Part shown: one piece after another, positions 55,712-64,000 of the stretch
How the letters are laid out: each line of letters opens with the position of its first letter
Numbering within the stretch: position 1 is the stretch's first letter
Source: Rhynchopus euleeides
Taxonomy: Eukaryota > Euglenozoa > Diplonemea > Diplonemida > Diplonemidae
Direction: 5' to 3'
Length of the DNA: 64,000 bases
NCBI GenBank assembly: GCA_963210315.1
Contig: OY723310.1
Span: 682,001-746,000, forward strand
Notes under the pieces: model-generated
Told to the model about the DNA's origin: nothing
Databases searched by the model: none
What the model saw: the letters and a program-made list of their open reading frames with translations, nothing else
Program-made: the position numbers and the translations under genes

Positions 55712-57877
55712 CTACTTCTTCTGAGGAGCGGCAGGGCACAAATCATGAGGTGTGTACTCCTGTGCAGACACAACGGCAGCCAGCTTGGCATAGTCAGCCA
55801 CATCTTTCGCGACACCCGCGAGCTCAGCGGCTGCCCCCTTCCAGTCCTTCGTGCTGACAAAGCGCCAGACGGCGTTCCAGTGAACGTGCGGGTTGCTGGC
55901 TTCCAGCGCCTCCAGCTCGTACATCCACTCGTCGTTCTCACATGCAGTGCCTCTGAAGAATAACTCAAACACCGGAAGGGAACGGTCACCCAGCTTCCGG
56001 TACTTGACAAATCCCTGCTGTTTCGTGTCGAACTCACGCGCAATCGCAGTCGCCACTTGCGCATCAGCCAGTCCACCCATATGAAAGGCGTTGTTGTACG
56101 TCTCCAGCGCTGCGGCAAACGACATCACGTGCCCGAGGATCGTCACCCGCTTCATCCCCGCACACCCCAGATGCCCGACACGTGTTGCACCGGTGGCAAC
56201 AGCACTCGACAGGCTGGCGTTCCCCTTGAGCTCCAAGCAGTTAATGTTGTCGCGTGCATGTGATGCTGCAAGGGCAGCTGACGTCTTATGTTGAGTACAC
56301 CCAGAGAATGCGTTGAACGCCCCGGCCAGGTGATCCCCGAAGAAGCCGTCCTGTACCCCGCCGTTCACCCTGACAGCCGAGAGCAGCGTTGACATCACAT
56401 CCGCATTCAAACGCATCACCTCTGCGTCAGCAAGGCTTTCCGTCATGCTGTGCCAACCCCTGATGTTGAACCACACGACAGTCACCTGACGCCGCTTCAT
56501 CACCAAAGCCACATCCTTCAGTCTCGCCGATTCATGTGAAATTACTGATGACATCGCGCTTGCCAAATCATGTTTGGGACTTTTGGTTTTGCCCTCTGAC
56601 GAACACACAGACCCTGTCTCCTCTTCTGACGCCATGTCCTCGTTCATCAGCAGCGAGTCGGGCATGTAGTTCCTGTACTCTGTGAGGTTGCGCACCATCG
56701 CCATGAAGGACTCCTGCATGCCTGCCACCTCGCTGATGCTTGCGGCTGCGGCATCTGCGTCCACAGCGTCCAGGTTCATCTGTGCCACACAGTGCATGTC
56801 GTGCTGCAGCCTGTGGATGGGGCCCGTCACAAGGCGTGCCACAACTGCAGAGATCGCCAGCATCCCGCCCACCGCACCCGCCATCACACACCCGATCATG
56901 ATGTACACGTCCTGCTGCTGCTGGGTGCTGTCTGCCTTCGCACGCGCGCTGTCGATCCGGATGATTGCCATCGACAGGTCGACCGACTCCATCACTGTTC
57001 CCCGCGGCACAAGCAGCGACACGTACCACACAAGCTTCCCGCGTGTTGACTTCTGCATCACAAACCAGTACTCGGTGGTGGTCCCGTTCGCCGTGTCCGT
57101 CCAGCTTTCGAACGACTTGCGTGTGCGTGCCACAGCACCCTCGTACCCGCCGTCACGTTCCCACAGCACAGCACGCCCGTGCCGTCCGATGGGCGACAGC
57201 ACCGTCGAGTTGGGGTCTACCGTGTGGTTCGTCACGTGGATCATCTTTGCGTATTCACGCATCCGTGTGAGCCACGGAGCCTCGTAGTACTCCACCACGT
57301 GATACTTGTTGAGAGCCACCAGGTCACCAGTCTCGCCTGTCCAGTGGTTCAGCGCCACAGCGTAGAGCAGCGAGTCTGCAGGCAGCTCCTGCTGTGCAAA
57401 CATCTTTGACAACTGTATGCCCTGCATGTTGAGGTAGATGTACCCCAGCTGCCCTGCGTGGCGTGGTCCCTTCCGCACCTGGTCTGGGCGAGCCAGGCTC
57501 ATGTACGTTGAGATGACCAACCATGAATACTGCGGGTACATGGGTGACACTTGCACTGTGTTCGGCTCGTCGATTGCTGCGTCTGCCGACACATCCGGTT
57601 CTATCGACCTGAGGTGAGACCTTCCGAGGATCTCGCTGCGCACCGGATGGTCCAGAATAAACCACGGAAAGACGCACAACCCACGCGGCTCACCCTTGCT
57701 GAAGTCTGGATACATGTTGCAAGGCATGCCCATGTTCATGAACCGACCCTGTTCCGTGGCCTGGCCGTTGAACAGGAATGGGACAGTGCCGCTCCGTTGC
57801 CCAGTGGGCACGTCATGTCTCTCGATCATCATCATCACACGCTGGTTGGGGCCCAGCCGTCCTGTGCTGTTGTCAGC
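55712..57877 (-). CDS. Receptor-like protein with degenerate class III nucleotidyl cyclase domain (3' exon)
   Basis: 721 residues from the acceptor at 57878 to the stop. First comes an extracellular sensor-like region of about 310 residues (VSPMYPQYSWLVISTYMSLA, KFESWTDTANGTT-type segments). A membrane span follows (VYIMIGCVMAGAVGGMLAIS), then a HAMP-like linker (RLVTGPIHRLQHDMHCVAQM) and a cyclase homology domain. In it, VTVVWFNIRGW aligns with the first metal-binding motif but has Asn for Asp. FFGDHLAGAF keeps the second Asp. ILGHVMSFAAALE lacks the usual Asp and Asn of GDxVNxAaRLE. Catalysis is therefore doubtful; it may be a regulatory pseudo-cyclase. The exon starts right after a CAG preceded by T10, the complement of the first A run of the array at 57883. 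There is no start codon, so it needs an upstream exon. Confidence 0.75.
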   Translation of the reverse strand, partial: ADNSTGRLGPNQRVMMMIERHDVPTGQRSGTVPFLFNGQATEQGRFMNMGMPCNMYPDFSKGEPRGLCVFPWFILDHPVRSEILGRSHLRSIEPDVSADAAIDEPNTVQVSPMYPQYSWLVISTYMSLARPDQVRKGPRHAGQLGYIYLNMQGIQLSKMFAQQELPADSLLYAVALNHWTGETGDLVALNKYHVVEYYEAPWLTRMREYAKMIHVTNHTVDPNSTVLSPIGRHGRAVLWERDGGYEGAVARTRKSFESWTDTANGTTTEYWFVMQKSTRGKLVWYVSLLVPRGTVMESVDLSMAIIRIDSARAKADSTQQQQDVYIMIGCVMAGAVGGMLAISAVVARLVTGPIHRLQHDMHCVAQMNLDAVDADAAAASISEVAGMQESFMAMVRNLTEYRNYMPDSLLMNEDMASEEETGSVCSSEGKTKSPKHDLASAMSSVISHESARLKDVALVMKRRQVTVVWFNIRGWHSMTESLADAEVMRLNADVMSTLLSAVRVNGGVQDGFFGDHLAGAFNAFSGCTQHKTSAALAASHARDNINCLELKGNASLSSAVATGATRVGHLGCAGMKRVTILGHVMSFAAALETYNNAFHMGGLADAQVATAIAREFDTKQQGFVKYRKLGDRSLPVFELFFRGTACENDEWMYELEALEASNPHVHWNAVWRFVSTKDWKGAAAELAGVAKDVADYAKLAAVVSAQEYTPHDLCPAAPQKK

Positions 57878-57882
57878 CTGGT

Positions 57883-59750
57883 AAAAAAAAAAGGTCCTGG
57901 GCACGACCTTAAACTACCTAAGACCTAGGGAAGTCGTAAAACTCAACCCCACACCCCGAGGGCTCCCCCAGGCTGGTCCGCCTGGGCAACGGGGTCCCAG
58001 TGCATAGCACGGAGCACTGGGACAAAAGAGGGTCCGCCTTTTTCCGTCAACTCTGACATGGGGAGGGACAGCTGGAGCCACTGGCGGGGTGCTGTGTTGA
58101 CTTCAGGGGGCTCCCAACGTGCTTCGGCACACCGGGTTCTTGGCCTGCGGCGGCATGGTAGTCGGTCAGAGAGGCCAGCGCTTGGTCGGGGACTACTCAG
58201 AGAGGGCGTGTGCGGACTTCAGGGGGCTCCCAACGTGCATCTGCACACCGGGTTCTTGGCCTGCGGACGTAGATTGCCTAAAGGTTTAGAAACCGGCCGA
58301 GCCCGTGGGGGTGACGAACGTACTGCCGGCCCGGGATTGTCAAGGTTCTTTCCCCAGATGGCTCACCAGTACCACCAAACCACACGGAGAGCAAAACCGC
58401 CGGGGAGGGGGTGGGGGAAGGTGGGAAGGGCGGCATGCCGAACTACAGCAAGGATGGCCAACAATGCGATCACTGCAAACAAGGCATGGGACACAAGAGG
58501 GAAAAAAAAAAGGTCCTGGGCACGACCTTAAACTACCTAAGACCTAGGGAAGTCGTAAAACTCAACCCCACACCCCGAGGGCTCCCCCAGGCTGGTCCGC
58601 CTGGGCAACGGGGTCCCAGTGCATAGCACGGAGCACTGGGACAAAAGAGGGTCCGCCTTTTTCCGTCAACTCTGACATGGGGAGGGACAGCTGGAGCCAC
58701 TGGCGGGGTGCTGTGTTGACTTCAGGGGGCTCCCAACGTGCTTCGGCACACCGGGTTCTTGGCCTGCGGCGGCATGGTAGTCGGTCAGAGAGGCCAGCGC
58801 TTGGTCGGGGACTACTCAGAGAGGGCGTGTGCGGACTTCAGGGGGCTCCCAACGTGCATCTGCACACCGGGTTCTTGGCCTGCGGACGTAGATTGCCTAA
58901 AGGTTTAGAAACCGGCCGAGCCCGTGGGGGTGACGAACGTACTGCCGGCCCGGGATTGTCAAGGTTCTTTCCCCAGATGGCTCACCAGTACCACCAAACC
59001 ACACGGAGAGCAAAACCGCCGGGGAGGGGGTGGGGGAAGGTGGGAAGGGCGGCATGCCGAACTACAGCAAGGATGGCCAACAATGCGATCACTGCAAACA
59101 AGGCATGGGACACAAGAGGGAAAAAAAAAAAAGGTCCTGGGCACGACCTTAAACTACCTAAGACCTAGGGAAGTCGTAAAACTCAACCCCACACCCCGAG
59201 GGCTCCCCCAGGCTGGTCCGCCTGGGCAACGGGGTCCCAGTGCATAGCACGGAGCACTGGGACAAAAGAGGGTCCGCCTTTTTCCGTCAACTCTGACATG
59301 GGGAGGGACAGCTGGAGCCACTGGCGGGGTGCTGTGTTGACTTCAGGGGGCTCCCAATGTGCTTCGGCACACCGGGTTCTTGGCCTGCGGCGGCATGGTA
59401 GTCGGTCAGAGAGGCCAGCGCTTGGTCGGGGACTACTCAGAGAGGGCGTGTGCGGACTTCAGGGGGCTCCCAACGTGCATCTGCACACCGGGTTCTTGGC
59501 CTGCGGACGTAGATTGCCTAAAGGTTTAGAAACCGGCCGAGCCCGTGGGGGTGACGAACGTACTGCCGGCCCGGGATTGTCAAGGTTCTTTCCCCAGATG
59601 GCTCACCAGTACCACCAAACCACACGGAGAGCAAAACCGCCGGGGAGGGGGTGGGGGAAGGTGGGAAGGGCGGCATGCCGAACTACAGCAAGGATGGCCA
59701 ACAATGCGATCACTGCAAACAAGGCATGGGACACAAGAGGGAAAAAAAAA
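57883..59750. repeat. Three near-identical ~620-bp units joined by A9-A12 runs
   Basis: Units start at 57893, 58512 and 59133 with GGTCCTGGGCACGACC and end AAGAGGG plus A10, A12 and A9; another A10 precedes the first unit. Internally each unit has two copies of a segment containing GACTTCAGGGGGCTCCCAAC. Only isolated substitutions separate the units (for example a T at 59358). Open frames exist; one ends with a C-x2-C cluster (CDHCKQGMGH). Poly(A) at every junction suggests retrotransposed or LINE-mobilised sequence arranged head to tail. Confidence 0.85.
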
Positions 59751-61186
59751 GGTCCTGGGTAAGACGTTAAACTGCCTGGGGGGGCCGTCCCCGGACCATG
59801 ACGGGTGCCTGCACCAGGAGTCTAGCACGGCCGTGGTCCAGGGCATGACCGAAAACTGCTTGGGTACCGAGGCTCCCCAGACCAGGAAGGGTGGAGACAC
59901 CTGGAGTCTAAATAGTCACACCACGTCAGGCCAGACCTTCGCATTGCACTCCGCGAAGACTGCCACACAGCCGCGGGGCAGGTGTGCAGCCTGTGGAAAA
60001 CCTCGTACAGAAAAGGGTCGGCGACCGCCCGCCCCCAGTCTGAGAGGCATCAGCCGAATCTCGGTGGAGGCGGGCACAAAACAAAAGGGAGAGTCGTCAC
60101 TGTGCATATCAGCACGGTCCCGCCCTCTGTGCCAGACCAACACACCACCAAAGGAAAAGAGGAAGAGGCGACGTAAGGCAATGCCTCCGTGCGGCCAGGA
60201 GAACACGAAATAGCGACCCCCTCAACGGGGAATGCTACGAGCACGGCCAAAAATCGTTCAAATCGTTCAAAAATGGCATCGCCACCACGCGCATTTGTTG
60301 CGTTGGGATGCGAGGTAGGGGGTGGCAAGTTTGAAATTTGGCTGAAAATCCCTTGTAAGAAAAAACCAAAATCCGTGTACAATATTATTGGTGAATTTTG
60401 GGGCCGTTTGGGCCAATACCCAGCCACCCTGGCCACAAGTCTCGGGCAAATCGGGATTTCTGGCCAGAAAGTGGGAAAACAAGCTGTATTTTCGCATTCT
60501 GAACCGGAGAAAACGACACCTCATCCGGTAGAAATGTGGTGCCGGTGCATCTCTGGCACAACTACACGTCTCCTACCCGGAGAATACTGACAATGTGCAC
60601 TCTACGCCGAGAAGAACACGCAGGACTTGGTCTGCTGACTGTCAGGAACCTCAAGCCTCCCCCAGAGTGGAGGGAGCCCTGCACGGGCAAGCCTCTGAAG
60701 GGGGTGGTAGGTGGGTGGTAGCAGATGTCACTCTCTCAACAGTGGTGCACAGTCTCTTGCATCTGATGACATCATGTTGTAGAAATCCTGCACCTGTAGG
60801 ATTGTAGGATGGGTGTGTCTCTGCACCGGCAGTTACAAACACAGACAAGAGGGCTGTTGGGGCAGGGGCAGGGGCTCGGAGGGGAGTCCTCAGTCTGTCC
60901 TCACTGTGTGCGGCTCCGCACCGAAACAGGTTGCTCAAGATCGCTCCGAGGTCGCTCACGGCTAACAGATGTCGCTCCGCACCAAAACAGGCCGCTCAAG
61001 GTGGCTCCGAGGTCGCTCAGCACCGAAACAGGTCGCTCCGAGGTCGCTCCTAGTAGTCCCTGCATCCGCACCCAATCCAGCAGGTCTGCACGTCGCACAG
61101 CCAATCACCCACTGACACCCAGCGCAAAAAACGTGCACACCAACGCTCCGACCACACGCCACAACCCCACACCCGACGCGCTACAC
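59751..61186. other. Spacer with a relative of the array unit and short tandem repeats
   Basis: 59751-59850 is a diverged relative of the array unit start. 60895-61060 holds repeats of GCTCCGAGGTCGCTC and CACCGAAACAGG. This is probably intron sequence if 61187-61526 is an exon of the cyclase-like gene. Confidence 0.4.
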
Positions 61187-61526
61187 CTCCGCGACTTCGG
61201 CTCGCACCCGCAACCGCACTATGGTCCCACTCACGACCCGCACACAGGACGTGGCGTTGGTTCCCACCCCCTTGTCCTCCACCCGCTGCCAAAACCAATC
61301 TGCAAAAGACCCCGCTCCCGCCCGGTCGACTCCCGGGTCAAGCGGGAACTGCCAGGAGACCCCGGAAGTGCACGACGACCGCACGCATCGTGTCGACCAG
61401 TACAGCAAGGCGTCTAGATCATACGACGACGGAAGGGCTAACGGGAGCGCCCGGGTGATGCAGCAGTCAACCCTTAGCTTGACCAGGGAACCGGCCGGAA
61501 GTCGGCGATCAGCCGAGCAGGGGGTT
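61187..61526 (-). CDS. Probable upstream exon of the cyclase-like receptor
   Basis: The minus strand from the acceptor TCTCTCAG to the donor GAG|GTGTAG reads as coding (LVKLRVDCCITRALPLALPS, SYDLDALLYWSTRCVRSSCT, FADWFWQRVEDKGVGTNATS, GTIVRLRVRAEVAE). It ends in phase 0, which matches the phase-0 start of the exon at 57877, so the chain runs RAEVAE|ADNSTGRLG. The implied intron is 3.3 kb and contains the poly(A) array. Several cysteines and NAT/NST sequons fit an extracellular region. Assignment to this gene is inference; a separate gene is possible. Confidence 0.45.
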
Positions 61527-61640
61527 CTGAGAGACGGAGTGAATGAAAAAGCAAGTCTCCCAGCACCATCTTGCAATGTTAGTTCTCCATGAAGGTACCA
61601 CACCAAACATGGGAGCGGGGCCCGCTGCGGGCCCGGGGGG

Positions 61641-61830
61641 TGCGGGGGGGCGCAGGGGGGCGCGGGGGGGCGCGGGGAGGCGCGGGGGGGCGCGGGGGGG
61701 CGCGGGGGGGCGCGGGGGGGCGCGGGGGGGCGCGGGGGGGCGCGGGGGGGCGCGGGGGGGCGCGGGGGGGCGCGGGGGGGCGCGGGGGGGCGCGGGGGGG
61801 CGCGGGGGGGCGCGGGGGGGCGCGGGGGGG
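61641..61830. repeat. Minisatellite, 19 units of CGCGGGGGGG
   Basis: 10-bp units in perfect register with a few variants at the left end. It yields P/A/R-rich frames on the minus strand and G/A/R-rich ones on the plus strand, which I do not take as genes. Confidence 0.9.
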
Positions 61831-61914
61831 CGCGGGCGGCTTCGCCGCCCGCGCCCCCACATGCCTCGTTGAAAATGGTCGCAAGACGCTTGCTCTGCCG
61901 CTCGCACTCAGAAT

Positions 61915-61961
61915 CTAGTCGTCGGCTTTTCGTCCTGCCTAACACCACACCTTCAGGAGGC
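61915..61961. repeat. 47-bp dispersed repeat, partner at 63510-63556
   Basis: Two copies differ at only a few positions (TAG-CGTCGGCTTTTCGTCC, ACACCACACCTTCAGGAGGC). They flank the 62-63.4 kb minisatellite region in direct orientation. Confidence 0.75.
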
Positions 61962-62205
61962 TGCCCCGATCCAGCCCAGCAACAGCTAGGAAAAGGAAGA
62001 AAACACCTGTTCCTGACCGTCTCCAGCGACCAGCGACTTCCAGGAGCCCGCAGCAACCACGAGCAACCTCCAGCAACTTCCGGACACTTCGTCCTAACTC
62101 CGAACGACCCATTTCAGCACTCTCCCGCAGTCGGACACCTCTGCCGAACTCCCAAACACCCATTTAGGCACTCTCCCGCAGTCGGACACTTCTGCCAAAC
62201 TCCCA

Positions 62206-62312
62206 ACCTCTACCAACCTCCAGCAACCTCGAGCAACCTCCAGCAACCTCTAGCAACCTCTAGCAATCTCGAGCAACCTCCAGCAACCTCCAGCAACCTC
62301 TAGCAATCTCCA
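62206..62312. repeat. About ten units of CTCCAGCAAC
   Basis: 10-bp units with C/T/G variants (CCAGCAACCT, CTAGCAACCT, CGAGCAACCT). Earlier scattered units occur from about 62020. Confidence 0.85.
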
Positions 62313-62644
62313 GGGCATCGCCAGAAGGGGTTCAAACCCTGACACAGCAGGGCCTGACTCCTGACACAGAAGGAGGATGGTGGTGGTGACAAAAGCTATC
62401 AGTGCGCCGATCACAAGTTGACTGAACAGGGGTTCCTCATCAGCGACTGGGGGTGCGAGCGCAAAATAAACAGCTGAGAATGACGCAAAACACTCATAAG
62501 AAAAAGTATCTGAGTGGAAGTCACTCTCTCGCGATGCGGGCGCACAGCCCGGGGTAGCAAGTTTACTGAATGGGGAGGGGGGTGTGTGCAGTGTGCGAGG
62601 CTGGGTCGTGGCCTAGGACTACTGAGCCCCGACTCCACGGTCCA

Positions 62645-63430
62645 ACAACAGAACGACCCACTCAGACCCGTTTCCACCCGGACGGATACAGTTACCGACC
62701 AATAGAATCCGCTGCGCAGCCCCCGACTTTCCTGAGCAGCCCCCAGGAACTCCAGGCACAGGAGGACCCATTCCGACCCGTTTCCGCCCTGCCGGATACC
62801 CGATCAGCATGCCGGAGACCAATAGGATCCGCGGCGCAGCCCCCGACTTTCCTGAGCAGCCCCCAGGTACTACAGGCACAGGATGACCCATTCCGACCCA
62901 TTTCCACCCTGCCGGAGACCCGATCAGCATGCCGGAGACCAATAGAATCCGCTGCGCAGCCCCCGACATTCCTGAGCAGCCCCCAGGTACTCCAGGCACA
63001 GGAAGACCCATTCCGACCCATTTGCACCCTGCCGGATACCCGATCAGCATGCCGGAGACCAATAAAATCCGCTGCGCAGCCCCCGACTTTCCTGAGCAGC
63101 CCCCAGGTACTCCAGGCACAGGATGACCCATTCCGACCCGTTTCCACCCTGCCGGATACCCGATCAGCATGCCGGAGACCAATAAAATCCGCTGCGCAGC
63201 CCCCGACTTTCCTGAGCAGCCCCCAGGTACTACAGGCACAGGATGACCTATTCCGACCCATTTGCACCCTGCCGGATACCCGATCAGCATGCCGGAGACC
63301 AATAGAATCCGCTGAGCAGCCCCCGACTTTCCTGAGCAGCCCCCAGGTACTCCAGGCACAGGATGACCCATTCCGACCCGTTTCCACCCTGCCGCCGTCT
63401 CAATCAGCATGCCGCAGACCAAGCAAGGAC
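62645..63430. repeat. 120-bp minisatellite, about 6.5 copies
   Basis: Exact 120-bp period, for example GGATGACCCATTCCGACCC at 62881, 63121 and 63361, with a few substitutions per copy. Because 120 is divisible by 3 the array is open on both strands (a 40-residue repeat on plus within 62570-63487). I see no independent sign that it is a gene. Confidence 0.9.
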
Positions 63431-63556
63431 TGTCCAGACGTTTCGTCGTCAGTTTCAGCACCGCATATGTCGCTATCCGCAGCCTGACGCCATCCTAGCA
63501 CAGGAGTATCTAGCCGTCGGCTTTTCGTCCTGCCCAACACCACACCTTCAGGAGGC

Positions 63557-64000
63557 GTGCACTCCAACACTCTTAACAATGGAGGCATGCCCCTCACCAC
63601 TCAGCTGCTGATGAGAGGAGCACCACACGTCAAGACGTGCCAGGTACCACCAACATCAGCAGCTGCCCTGCCTTGGGAGCAGAGAATGGGGTTTAACATG
63701 CAGTCACCCCTCCAGACAGTGCAGTTGTGGTGTCTGGAGGGTCCCAAAACCCTTCGAAAACCCCCCAAAATAGGCCCAGAGGCCCCCCCAGGCCATTTTT
63801 CACCCAAAAAAGTGAAAATTTTGCACCCCAAAATTTCGCCCAAAACCCATTTTTTTGGGTGTGGGTGTGCCTGGGGGCGGAAAAATGGTGTTTTGGGCGA
63901 AAATTCGGGGTGAATTTTTTTTTTTTCGCGTATCCGTCAGGTGGACCACCGGGTGGGGAGAGATCCGGTGTGAGGCACTTGGGTCCGTCCAGGTGGGCAG
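63557..64000. other. Spacer with A/C-rich and G-rich low-complexity sequence
   Basis: A plus-strand frame (63557-63913) is compositional and no gene is recognised. Runs such as CCCAAAATTTCGCCC and a T/TTTTTT tract occur near 63830-63930. Confidence 0.35.

Noticed and set aside
61597..61907. Long proline/alanine/arginine-rich or glycine-rich open frames
   Set aside because: They are direct translations of a 10-bp CGCGGGGGGG minisatellite, open in several frames on both strands.
1..64000. CRISPR array, bacterial operons or prophage
   Set aside because: Repeats are palindromic elements or minisatellites without unique spacers, and the genes are spliced eukaryotic ones.

Overview
The window is nuclear DNA of a euglenozoan protist, most likely a diplonemid. 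Four things point there. (1) All confidently recognised host genes lie on the minus strand, as in the directional gene clusters of Euglenozoa. (2) Several start codons sit a few bases after a good 3' splice site, as expected for spliced-leader trans-splicing. (3) A sequence closely resembling a kinetoplastid/diplonemid spliced leader, including its conserved 3' half, lies at the 5' end of a LINE at 55303-55342. (4) Host genes carry many cis-introns with donors of the form GTRTGN and phases that match exactly across joins, which fits diplonemids better than kinetoplastids. The species cannot be fixed from sequence alone.

Host genes, left to right, all minus: a partial ankyrin-repeat-like protein (1-1242); a small protein or first exon with a signal peptide (2193-2717); a five-exon, 2,123-residue type I surface protein with discoidin-like, PAN/apple-like and cysteine-rich EGF-like regions, one membrane span and an acidic tail (3907-11187); a broken fragment resembling ubiquitin-specific protease (13149-13811); a four-exon RING/B-box protein of 1,343 residues (14839-19620); a six-exon TM9SF/nonaspanin (21868-26746); an LMBR1-domain membrane protein (33958-35505); a C2-domain membrane protein (43408-46227); and a receptor-like protein with a degenerate class III nucleotidyl cyclase domain (55712-57877, probably with an upstream exon at 61187-61526).

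Much of the rest is mobile and repeated DNA. Three copies of a 1.15-kb foldback element (23076-24222, 31744-32891, 39976-41123) are flanked by TA inside homopolymeric C or G tracts, and both of their arms encode the same roughly 64-residue module. The interval 27734-31003 is a nest of TA-flanked inverted-repeat elements around an AT-rich palindrome of about 400 bp. Two hAT-like non-autonomous elements occur, one (20439-21246) with a 15-bp terminal inverted repeat and a perfect 8-bp target duplication. A 2.3-kb element (36544-38836) has about 390-bp arms. A full-length LINE (49287-55342) has APE endonuclease, reverse transcriptase and RNase H. Its two ORFs are in one frame, separated by a single TGA, and a 2A-like motif lies just after that stop.

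The right end (57.9-64 kb) holds a near-identical, poly(A)-punctuated triple repeat, a G-rich 10-bp minisatellite and a 120-bp minisatellite. The exon joins, target duplications and repeat alignments are read directly from the sequence. Protein functions rest on motif recognition by eye.
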